A stretch of DNA of 64,000 nt from Stagnihabitans tardus (GTDB lineage Bacteria; Pseudomonadota; Alphaproteobacteria; Rhodobacterales; Rhodobacteraceae). The stretch is from contig NZ_JAABNR010000001.1 of NCBI RefSeq assembly GCF_009925085.1, forward strand, positions 310,001-374,000, given 5' to 3'. How positions within the stretch are numbered: position 1 is the first letter of the stretch; every line of letters begins with the position of its first letter. The translations under genes and the position numbers were made by a program. Shown one piece after another: positions 31,159-40,200 of this stretch. Under the pieces are notes generated by a model. The model searched no databases, was not told the origin of the DNA, and saw only the letters and a program-made list of their open reading frames with translations.

Positions 31159-33314
31159 GTCAGATGCTCGGTCTGCTGGGCCCACAGATGGCGGTAGATG
31201 TCACAGCGTTCCAAGAGCGTGGCATGGGGGGCGAAGTCGACGACCTGGCCCTGGTCCAGAACCAGGATCGCATCGGATCGCACCAGGGAGGAGAGCCGGT
31301 GCGAGACCACGATCACCGTCCGCCCCTTTGCGATGGCGGCGAGGTTGCGGTTCACCACGGCCTCTGATTCGGGGTCCAAGGCCGAAGTCGCCTCGTCGAA
31401 GACCAGGATCTTCGGCGCGCTCATCAGGGCGCGGGCGATTGCAAGGCGCTGGCGCTGCCCGCCGGAGAGGTTGGCGGCGCCCTCCTCGACCGGGGTGTCG
31501 AGGCCCTGGGGCAGGCGCTTGATGAACTCTTCGGCGCCGGCGAGCTTGGTGGCGATCATCACCTCCTCGAGGCTGGCCTCGGGGCGCGCCATGCAGATGT
31601 TGTCGCGGATCGTGCCGCGGAAGAGGAGGTTTTCCTGCAAGACCACCCCAAGGGCGCGGCGCAGGTGGTCGAGGTCGATCTGGCGGATATCCACCCCGTC
31701 GATCTGGATCAGCCCGGTCTGCGGCACCTCGATCCCCTGCACCAGTCGCGTCAGGGTCGTCTTGCCGGAACCGGATCGTCCAACGACGCCAATGACTTGA
31801 CCGGGGACGATCTCGAAGCTGATCTCTTTCAGCGCGGGGGTGGCGGCGCCGGGATAGGTGAAACCCACGGCGTCGAACTTCACCCGGCCCTGGATCGGAT
31901 GGCGGGCGGGGCGCGCCGTCGTGCCGCGTTCGGGCTTTTGGTTCAAGAGGCCGCCGAGCATCTTCAGGCTCAAGGCCGCCTCCTGGTATTCGTTGATCAG
32001 GCCCACGATCTGGATCAAGGGGCCGGTCACCCGCCCCGCCAGCATGACGAAGGCCACAAGCGCGCCGGTGGAGAGCCGCCCCTCCAGCACCAGGGCCGCT
32101 CCATAGCCTATGACGCTGATCTGCATGAGCTTTTCCAAAAGCCCCGTGGCCGAGGAGGCAAAGGCCGCCACCCCGCCCACATCCCATTGCCGGCGGATCA
32201 TGCCGGCAAGGCTATCCTCCCAGCTTTTGCGACGGGCGGGTTCCAGGACCAGCGACTTCACGGCCCGCATGTTGTGCAGGGTCTCGACCAGCAAAGCCTG
32301 GCGCGAGGCTTCGGCCTGGTACAAGGCGTTCAAGCGGCGCTGAAACATCGGCAGCAAAAGGCCGATGACCGCAGCGATGGCCAGGGCAAAGCCCAGGACA
32401 ACCCCGGTCAGGGGGGCGCAGAGCATGACCAGAACCCCCAGCAAAAGCGGCAGGAAGGCCGCGTCCAACAGGGTCTGAAAGAGCCTCCCCGTCAGGAATC
32501 CCCTAATCTTTTCGGTCTGTTGCAGGTTGCGCGCCAGAACACCCGCCGGCGTCGTCTCAAAGACCGAGAGGGGCAGCGCCATGAGATGCGAGAAGGCCCG
32601 GGCGCCGGTCACCGCATCGACCTTCCCCCCCGCGATCAGCATCAGCCTTTGGCGCGTATAGGCAAAGCCCGCGTCGAACAGCGACATGGCGACATAGATC
32701 GTGACGATGGCAATCAACGTGTTCCAGGCGCCATGGGCGATGACCCGGTCGATCAGGACCTGAAACAGCAGGGGCAGCGCAAAGGCGATGAGGTTGCCGA
32801 GGATCACGGCCACCGCGACCCCGCCCAGAAGCCGCCCCTGCGACCGCATCGCGGCCCAGAACCAGTGCAGGCCAAAGGCCTGATCCTCGGCCCTTGCCTT
32901 GGGCCGCGCCAGGATCAGCCGCCCGTCCCATTGGGCCAAAAAGTCAGCCTTGGAAAGGGTTTGCACGCCCCGCGCCTCTTCCCCCGGGTCGAGGAAGGCC
33001 ACGGATTGATCGGGCATCAGCGCCACGACGATCACCCAGGACCCGTCGCGCCGCCCCGTCATGGCGGGCACCGCCGCGCCGAGGCCCGAAAGCACCTTCC
33101 ACCCGGCCTTCTCGATCAGCCGGGCCTGGAAGCCCGAAGACCCCAAAGCCTTCAGCACCGAGGGCGTGATGTCGCCCTCGACCAGGCGCGGCAAATCCTC
33201 TGGACGCAGCGCCACGCCATGGTGGGCCGCGATCAGGAATGTCGCGCGGAGCGCAGACAATTGCCGGTCGCGCTCTGCCAGTTCGCTGGCCAGTTTGGGG
33301 TCCGAAATGGTCAT
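31155..33314 (-). CDS. Type I secretion ABC transporter with C39-like domain
   Basis: The 719-residue exporter has an N-terminal C39-peptidase-like domain (about 1-140), five to six membrane spans (about 155-430) and an ATPase domain with Walker A G-R-S-G-S-G-K-T near 515, signature L-S-G-G-Q-R-Q-R and Walker B I-L-V-F-D-E-A-T. The expected catalytic Cys region of the C39 domain reads A-L-R-A-T-F-L-I-A-A-H-H with no Cys, so it is a C39-like domain as in HlyB-type exporters that secrete uncleaved, C-terminally signalled substrates. It heads the operon with the adaptor and methyltransferase. The giant octad protein is the obvious candidate cargo. Confidence 0.9.
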   Translation of the reverse strand: MTISDPKLASELAERDRQLSALRATFLIAAHHGVALRPEDLPRLVEGDITPSVLKALGSSGFQARLIEKAGWKVLSGLGAAVPAMTGRRDGSWVIVVALMPDQSVAFLDPGEEARGVQTLSKADFLAQWDGRLILARPKARAEDQAFGLHWFWAAMRSQGRLLGGVAVAVILGNLIAFALPLLFQVLIDRVIAHGAWNTLIAIVTIYVAMSLFDAGFAYTRQRLMLIAGGKVDAVTGARAFSHLMALPLSVFETTPAGVLARNLQQTEKIRGFLTGRLFQTLLDAAFLPLLLGVLVMLCAPLTGVVLGFALAIAAVIGLLLPMFQRRLNALYQAEASRQALLVETLHNMRAVKSLVLEPARRKSWEDSLAGMIRRQWDVGGVAAFASSATGLLEKLMQISVIGYGAALVLEGRLSTGALVAFVMLAGRVTGPLIQIVGLINEYQEAALSLKMLGGLLNQKPERGTTARPARHPIQGRVKFDAVGFTYPGAATPALKEISFEIVPGQVIGVVGRSGSGKTTLTRLVQGIEVPQTGLIQIDGVDIRQIDLDHLRRALGVVLQENLLFRGTIRDNICMARPEASLEEVMIATKLAGAEEFIKRLPQGLDTPVEEGAANLSGGQRQRLAIARALMSAPKILVFDEATSALDPESEAVVNRNLAAIAKGRTVIVVSHRLSSLVRSDAILVLDQGQVVDFAPHATLLERCDIYRHLWAQQTEHLT

Positions 33315-33395
33315 GCCGGACCCTAGGCCGGGCGGGTTTAACGCAAGGTGAACCGGCGCGAGGTTCTTGACCCCGCGCGCGTTTTTTCTGCCGCC

Positions 33396-36053
33396 TCAGG
33401 CCTGGGGGTCAGCGGTCTCGGCCACCAGCGCGTCGAAAAGCGCATCGGCCAGGGGATCATCCGCCCCCATCAGGCGGTAGGTGGAGGCCAGGATCTCGCC
33501 CTCACCCACCGTCCGGCGTCCGATCAGGACGGCGGGCTTGTGGACCCAGCCCACCACGACGGCCGAGATCACCGGCCCCGCGAACTCCCACTGGGCCCAG
33601 CCATGCATGACATGGCGCGGCACGACGCCCGACCAGGCGACGTCCAGGAGCGGCCCGCCGGGGATCGAAGCAAAGGCGCCCTCGCGACGCAGCCAGGTGA
33701 AGCCCGCGATCCAGTCGCCGCGCCACATCGTGCCGTGACGCGCCTGCAAGGTGATGTTCGGCAAGGGGAAAACCGGGCCGATCGGCACGCCGGGCCTATC
33801 GTCCACCACGGGGATGAAGGGCTGCTCGCGGCCGCGCTGTTCGACCCTGAGGTTGCCTTCGGTCTTCATGTTGCCATCGGCCAGCACGAGATACCGTGCC
33901 CCCGCCTGCAAGGCGCGGATGTCGGGGTCGGACAGGGCATGGGCCAGGACGACCTCGGCCTCGGGCGCGGGGACGAGGGTATAGCCCAAGGTGCGCGCCC
34001 GGTCGGCCAGGGCGCCCTGGGCCGCGACTTTCACCAGGGGCCGCGCGCGGGGGGCGAAGAGCAGGATCTGGACGCGGTTGGTCTGGATCACCTGGCCGCC
34101 GATCACCAGCTCCAGCACGATCTCTTCGACACGGTTCTCAGTGGCAGAGAAAGTCAGGGCGACCTCTCCGACCTCGACCACCTCAAGCGGGGACGCGCCG
34201 GCAAAGGGCAAAGACCCGCCCGCCCAGCGCAATTCGCCGGCCTGAAGCGTCCTTTCCCCCGAGGCGACCTTGACCTTGAACCGAAAGACCTCGCCCGAGC
34301 GCGCGGAATAGCGCGCGATGTCGGGCACGATGGCGACCGCGCCATTCACCTCGGCGAAGCGGGAGTGAAAGACGCGCGGGTTGCGGTTCATGTCAAGCAA
34401 GCCATTGCTTTCCCAATGAACATCGGTGATCTCGGTGATGACATGGCCCATGATCGAGGGCTCGGACCGCATCCGCTCGATCTCGTATTTCAGGTTGCCG
34501 AATTGATACCACTGGGCGGCCGTCACGAAGGCCTCGAGGCTCCCGAAGACCCTATCCATCCCGAGGCCCGCAAAGCGCGTTTCGATCCCATGCGGATAGG
34601 CCGCGCCATCGCCCCAAAGCGCCCCGGTCTCCATCCACCAGGGCTCCTGACCGTCGATCTTCACCTGGGCGGGCTGCGGCAGGCCCCAGACGCCGAATTC
34701 GGAGCAGATCTTGACCTCGTCCCCCTTCCGCACCCCGTCCCCAAAGGGCGTCCAGGTCCAGGCCGCCCCCGCTGCGTGTTCACGCACCAGGGCGTCCCAT
34801 TCGTCGCGGCGTTCAGGGATCGAGCGGTAGTAGTGGAAGTCGTCGAGGTCGCCCTTCACATGGAAATTCCCCTGGCAGGGGGAGTTGTCGCAGACCAGCC
34901 GCGAGGGGTCCTCTGCCTTCAGCCAATCCACCATCCCCGCCAGCCAATCGCGATGCGCCGGGTCGTCACAAAGGCGGATGCCCCAATCCTCGTTGATCAA
35001 GGTCCAGATGATCACCGAAGGGTGGTTGCCGTCGCGCTTCAGCATCCCCGCCATGGTCTCTTTCAGGCGGCGCTTTGACCCGTCGGTCAGCCGCCCCGGG
35101 TTGGGCAGGTCGTACCAGATCGTCATGCCCAGGCGGTCGGCGACCTCCAGATAGCGCGGGTCGGGCACCTTGATGTGATAGCGCAGGTTGTTCAGGCCGA
35201 GCTCTTTCGCTTTCCGGAACTGATCCTCCAGCGCCTCGACCGAAGGAGGCGTGCAGATGCCTTCGGGCCAGTAATCCTGGTCCAAGGCCGAGCGCAGATG
35301 GAAGGGCTCTCCGTTCAGATACATCCTGCCCCCCCGCGCTTCGAAGGAGCGGAAACCGAAGCGGTGGCGCGTCACGTCATCGCCCAGCGTCACCACCAGC
35401 TCATGCAGGTTGGGGTGATCGGGCGACCAGAGGGTCGGCGCGGGATGGGTGAGCGTCGCGGTCAGGGTCTCGGCCCCTGTCAGGGTGGCGGAGACCGGGC
35501 CCACGGCAAGGGTGACGGGCAAGCCCTTGGCGGCGTGGGACAATTCCAGCTTCACCGTGATCTCGCCCGAGGGCAGCGCGGTGATGGCGCAATGCTTGAG
35601 ATGGGCGGCCGCCCGAGTCTCGATCGCCACCGACTGCCAGATGCCGCCCAGGGGCCCATACCAGCTTTGCTTGCCATGCGGGATATCGGCGAAGTCGATG
35701 CCCCGGTCGTTCGGGCGGCCATCGGGCAAAAGGACCCGGACCTCGACCTCGTTCTCGGCCTTCAAGAGACCATCCGGCAGGGGAAATTCGAAGGGCAGAT
35801 AGCCGCCCTCGTTCTCGCCCAGTTTCACGCCGTTCAGGAAGACCTCGGACAGGTAATTGACCGCGCCAAAGCGCAGGACATGGGCGCCCTGCCCCGGATG
35901 GGCGAATTGACGGCGATACACCGCGCGGCCCGAGGTCAGCCGCAGATCGGCGCAATCCGCCTGCCAGGGGTTGGGCACCGTGACCTGGCGCCAAGAAGCG
36001 TCGCCCTCGTGGCGGAACTGCCAGAACCCATCCAGGGAAATCATCGGTCGCAT
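33396..36053 (-). CDS. Glycoside hydrolase family 2 protein
   Basis: At 885 residues this has the GH2 architecture: an N-terminal jelly-roll sugar-binding domain (about 1-160), an Ig-like beta-sandwich (about 160-255) and a TIM barrel. The acid/base motif appears as W-T-L-I-N-E-D-W-G near residue 355, and the nucleophile as C-S-E-F-G-V-W-G near 450. A C-terminal region of about 350 residues contains further beta domains. No signal peptide is seen, so it is probably cytoplasmic. Beta-glucuronidase, beta-galactosidase or beta-mannosidase activity is possible. The divergent LacI gene and shared operator suggest sugar induction. Confidence 0.85.
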   Translation of the reverse strand: MRPMISLDGFWQFRHEGDASWRQVTVPNPWQADCADLRLTSGRAVYRRQFAHPGQGAHVLRFGAVNYLSEVFLNGVKLGENEGGYLPFEFPLPDGLLKAENEVEVRVLLPDGRPNDRGIDFADIPHGKQSWYGPLGGIWQSVAIETRAAAHLKHCAITALPSGEITVKLELSHAAKGLPVTLAVGPVSATLTGAETLTATLTHPAPTLWSPDHPNLHELVVTLGDDVTRHRFGFRSFEARGGRMYLNGEPFHLRSALDQDYWPEGICTPPSVEALEDQFRKAKELGLNNLRYHIKVPDPRYLEVADRLGMTIWYDLPNPGRLTDGSKRRLKETMAGMLKRDGNHPSVIIWTLINEDWGIRLCDDPAHRDWLAGMVDWLKAEDPSRLVCDNSPCQGNFHVKGDLDDFHYYRSIPERRDEWDALVREHAAGAAWTWTPFGDGVRKGDEVKICSEFGVWGLPQPAQVKIDGQEPWWMETGALWGDGAAYPHGIETRFAGLGMDRVFGSLEAFVTAAQWYQFGNLKYEIERMRSEPSIMGHVITEITDVHWESNGLLDMNRNPRVFHSRFAEVNGAVAIVPDIARYSARSGEVFRFKVKVASGERTLQAGELRWAGGSLPFAGASPLEVVEVGEVALTFSATENRVEEIVLELVIGGQVIQTNRVQILLFAPRARPLVKVAAQGALADRARTLGYTLVPAPEAEVVLAHALSDPDIRALQAGARYLVLADGNMKTEGNLRVEQRGREQPFIPVVDDRPGVPIGPVFPLPNITLQARHGTMWRGDWIAGFTWLRREGAFASIPGGPLLDVAWSGVVPRHVMHGWAQWEFAGPVISAVVVGWVHKPAVLIGRRTVGEGEILASTYRLMGADDPLADALFDALVAETADPQA

Positions 36054-36066
36054 CTTGTCCTCCCGC

Positions 36067-36098
36067 GTGATAATAATATTAGCTTACGGGATTATCAC
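36067..36098. promoter_or_regulatory. Putative LacI-type operator, GTGATAAT...ATTATCAC
   Basis: A perfect 8-bp inverted repeat (36067-36074 and 36091-36098) with a 16-bp spacer containing AATATTA, in the 97-bp gap between the GH2 gene and its divergent LacI regulator. It is only 14 bp from the GH2 start codon, well placed for repression, and may also control the regulator. Confidence 0.7.
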
Positions 36099-36150
36099 CC
36101 CATTGGCAAGGCCATCGCAAGGCGCCATAAGGGGGGCGGGAGGGCCCGTG

Positions 36151-37140
36151 ATGAAGCGACCAACGATGAACGATATCGCCCTGGCGGCGGGGGTCAGCCA
36201 GGCCACGGTCTCGCTGGTCCTGAACGAGGTGGCCAATGCCCGCATTGCGCCCGAAACCCGCGCCCGGGTGCAGGAGGCGGCCCAGGCCCTGGGCTATGCG
36301 CGCAAACCCTCCCGGGCGGAGGGGCAGCGCATCATCGGCCTGATGATCGACGATGTCAGCTATACGCCCTTTGCCGCCCCCTTCCTGGAAGGCGCGCGGG
36401 CCGAGGCTGCGGCAAGCGGCGCCATGGTCATGGTCGTGGTGACCGAGGCCGACCCGGTGCAGGAGGAGGCGGCGCTGCGGCAATTCGCCTCCATGGGGGC
36501 GGAGGGCGTCATCCTGGCCTCGCTTCTGACCCGCGAGATCACGCCGCCTGCGGGGCTGGCGCGGCTGCCCGCGATCCTCTTGAACGGCCATGATGCGGGC
36601 GGGGTCTATCCTTCGGTGGTGCCGGGCGATGTGCTGGGCGCCTTTGCCGCGACCGAGGCGCTGATCAAGGCGGGCCATCGCCGCATCGCCCATATCCCGG
36701 GCGAGAGCTGGGGCCAGGCCTCGAACGACCGGCAGGCGGGCTACAAGATGGCCCTGGCGAGCCATGACATCCAATTCGACCCCGACCTCGTCAGCGAACC
36801 CGCCTGGACGCTGGCCACCGGCCGGGCGCGGATGGCGGCGCTCTTGGATCAGCGCCCGACGGCGGTCTTCTGCTTTGCCGACCGCATCGCGCTGGGCGCC
36901 TATGAGGCGATCAGGGCTGCGGGATTGCGGGTCGGCCAGGATATCTCGGTCGTGGGCTTCGACGACGACGTCCTGGCCCAGCAGATGACCCCGCCCCTGA
37001 CCACGGTCGTCCTGCCGCATGAAGAGATGGCGCGTTGGGCCGTGGCGCGGCTCTTGGAGCGGTCGGGTCCGCTGGTTCCCACGCGGGTCAAGATCGACTG
37101 CACCCTGGTCGAACGCGGCTCGGTGGCCGCGCCGCGCTGA
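36151..37140 (+). CDS. LacI-family transcriptional regulator
   Basis: The 329-residue protein has the LacI DNA-binding head at about 5-50 (M-N-D-I-A-L-A-A-G-V-S-Q-A-T-V-S-L-V-L-N), the hinge region, and a periplasmic-binding-protein-like ligand domain (I-I-G-L-M-I-D-D-V near 62; V-F-C-F-A-D-R-I-A-L-G-A near 245; D-I-S-V-V-G-F-D-D-D near 270). The ATG at 36151 gives the standard N-terminus. It diverges from the GH2 gene and is probably its sugar-responsive repressor. A double hairpin follows its stop codon. Confidence 0.9.
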   Translation: MKRPTMNDIALAAGVSQATVSLVLNEVANARIAPETRARVQEAAQALGYARKPSRAEGQRIIGLMIDDVSYTPFAAPFLEGARAEAAASGAMVMVVVTEADPVQEEAALRQFASMGAEGVILASLLTREITPPAGLARLPAILLNGHDAGGVYPSVVPGDVLGAFAATEALIKAGHRRIAHIPGESWGQASNDRQAGYKMALASHDIQFDPDLVSEPAWTLATGRARMAALLDQRPTAVFCFADRIALGAYEAIRAAGLRVGQDISVVGFDDDVLAQQMTPPLTTVVLPHEEMARWAVARLLERSGPLVPTRVKIDCTLVERGSVAAPR

Positions 37141-37153
37141 CCACCAGCGCAAA

Positions 37154-37239
37154 GCCGCCCCGGGCGGCAGTGCTTTTGTGGATCGGACGCGATCTTACGG
37201 TCGCGGCCCCGGGGCTCGAGCCCGGGGCGGCGGTGCTTT
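37154..37239 (+). terminator. Two tandem hairpins each followed by GTGCTTTTG
   Basis: GCCGCCC / GGGCGGC (37154-37160, 37162-37168) and GCCCCGGG / CCCGGGGC (37206-37213, 37221-37228) are each followed within 3-4 bases by GTGCTTTTG and then GGATC. The duplicated module lies at the convergent junction of the LacI gene and tpsA. Confidence 0.65.
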
Positions 37240-37245
37240 TGCGGA

Positions 37246-40200
37246 TCAGGAGCGCAAGAGGACCACGGTCGAGCCCAGGACCTCGCCCACCTGTTCGAAG
37301 GCCACGCGGCGGCGGTCGGAATTGGCGGCCGAGCGCAGAAGCACCAGTTGCGTGTTGGCGATGATCGCGGCCGCCTGGGCATTGGCACCGGCCAGAAGCG
37401 CCTCGTCCACCGCCGTCAGGGGCCGCCCCGTGGTCTGGCCCGACCCATCGCTCGCCCGCCCGACCGACCGGCTCAGCGCCGCCGAGGCATTCTGCACGGC
37501 CAGCGCATGCAGGTCGGAGGCCGCATCCTCCAGGGCCGCCCGGACCTCGGAATATTCCCCGGTCGCCGAAAGCCCATCGGCCACAGATTGCAAGCGGTCC
37601 GAGAGGCAGTCGATGGCATATTGCGGATCGACGAATTCGCGGCAGAAATTCGTGCCGCTCTGGATCTCTTCCAGGATGCGGCCCGTCGTCTCGGTCTGGA
37701 TCACCTCGATCGAGCCGTTCAGCAAGGGCGGCTCGGGCTCTGCCTCGGTCTCGGTCCCGGCGGTAAAGGCAACGGGCGTGGGCTCGATGGGCGAGGCGGG
37801 GGTTTCGGCCACGATCAGCCCCACCCCGGTCGCCGCCGGGTCCAGGGTGTAATTCCCAAGATCGGTCTCGCCATCGCCCTGGTAATCGGCATCGGCCAGC
37901 GTGGCCACCACCGATTGCGAACCGGGCTCGGCGGTCAGATAGGTGCCTGCGGTCTGAAGGATGGTGATGCTCTCTCCGGCCACCAAACCGCTGATGAAGT
38001 AATCCCCAGGCGTCAGGACCGCATCCCGCGTCCCGTCGTAGGGCTTGGTCGGCGTGCCGATGATCGAGACCACCAGCGTCGCCCGGTCGATCTGCCCTTC
38101 ACCCGAAACCAGGGTGGGGATGGAGTAGTTCAAGAGGCTCCCCCCCGTGATCGACCAGAGCGCGGTATCGGACAGGTCAGCCGTCACCGTGGTCTCGCCG
38201 GCCGAGGCGGTGTTGTGGCTCCCCTGGGTCTGGCTGATGGTGATGGTCTGGCCGCCAACCAGGCCCGCGACGACGAAATCCCCCTCGGTCAGCGTGACAT
38301 CGGTGGTGCCATCATAGGTCTTGGTGAAAGGCCCCAGGAAGCTGACCGTCAGGACCTTGGGGTCGATGACAAGGGTCGCGCTGTCGGTATAGTCGAAGTC
38401 GTAGTTGCCCCCCGAGATCACCGCGCCCGAGGCCAGGACCGTATAGGCTCCGGCATTGACCCCGCTGCCATCGCCGCCCAGGTAGGTGAAGCTCGGCCCC
38501 GTGGTGATCAGGCTTGCATCCTCGCGGCTGTCGATGAAGCCCGTATAGCTCACGACCCCGTCGTAAAGCCCCACCCCGTCATAGCCCTTGGACTGGTCGG
38601 CCAGCGAGACGGTCAAAAGCGCGCGGTTGACGGTCAGGTCGCCGAAGGTCTCGTCCAGGCCCAGGACCTGGGTCGCCGCCGTCGCCGTCACCTCGGTGAA
38701 CAGCGATTGCAGATAGGTGCCCGCGTTGATGTAGCCGGTGTTCGAGAAGGTCAGCGAGCTGTCCGTGCGCGGCTGGATCGACAAGCCGAAGGTTGCGGCA
38801 TCGACCTCGACCCCCTCGACCACCAGGGTCGAGGTCACCGGCATGGTGAGATCGCCATAGGTCATCACCGCATCCGAGGTCGTGGCGACCGGGGTGACGC
38901 TGTAATAGATCACGTTGCCAAGGGCTTGCTGGCCGCCCTTGGGGTCGGTCGGGTCATAGGTCGTGCCATAGACCAGCCCGTCGAAGGCCACGTCGCCCAG
39001 AAGGCCCGCGTCCTGGTCGGGCCGCGTCGAAAAGATGTAGCGCCCGCCGCCGATGTCCAGAAAGGCGCCGTCCCCGGCCTGGTTGTCGACCGAGGAGGCC
39101 GCCAGCACCAGCCCACCCGTCCCGTCATTGCCGTAGAAGAAGCCCGTATCCAGCGTCAGCGCGCCCGAGGTCTGAAGGATCAGGTCACTGGCCGAGGTGA
39201 TCGAAAGGCCCTCGGTGTCGATGAAGGACGTGTCGCCCGTCAGCAAAAGGTCGCTGTCGGTCAGGGTCAGGCGGACCTCGCCGTCATGGGTCAGATCGGC
39301 CCAGCGGCCGACATCGGTGCTGGATTGCCCCGACACCGCGCTCGCGGCGTCTTCATCCATCCGCGCCGCCGTGACCGTGACCGAGCCCGAGACCGTGCCG
39401 GAGCCCGTCTCATGCCCGATCCAGGCCGAGTTGGTGAAGTTGCCGCCGTCCTGGATGCTGAGCTCGCCGCCGATGTCGAGGGTGATGGCGCCGGTCCGCC
39501 CGCCTTGCAGCATGAAGGTGAAGTCCTGGCTGCCATGGCCGATCATGGCATAGGCCGAATCCGTGCCATTCGAAGAGCTGCCCGCCATGGTCAGGTCCTC
39601 CCCGGCCTCGACCGTGATGGCGCCCGACAGATTGGCCGTGGGGGTCGCAACATCGCCCGCCAGCTCGTTGCCGCCATGGCCGATCAGCGCATAGGCATTG
39701 GTCCCGCTGCCCGCCTGGACCCAGACCGACCCGGTCGCCCGCGCCGTGATCGCTCCGCTGACGCTGCCCTGGTCGCCGCCGCCCGTGAGGTGATAGCCCA
39801 GCTGCGCATAGGGGTTCGAGCTGAAGGAGAAGGCCGAGGTCCCGCCCGTGATGTCGATATCGCTGCCATAGACCCGCGTCGCCCCATCGCGCGACCCGAA
39901 GGAGGTGCTGGAGGTGAAGCCGCCCTGCCCGACATGGACCGTGCCCGAGGCAGCAAAGCTCCCTCCGTTCAGGTTATAGGTCAGCCCGTTGGACTGGCCG
40001 AAGAGCGTGGTCGTGGTCAGGTCGGCCGCATCGAATGCGCCCGCGTCAAAGGCCGTCGCCCCGTCCCAACCCGCAACCGCCGTCACATCCCCCGTGCCGC
40101 CGTTTTGCAGGTTGCCCAGGATCCAGACATCGCCCCCCGCCAGCAGGGTCAGGCTGTTGGCGCTGGAATAGGTCATCGAGGCTGTGACCGCGATGGTCCC

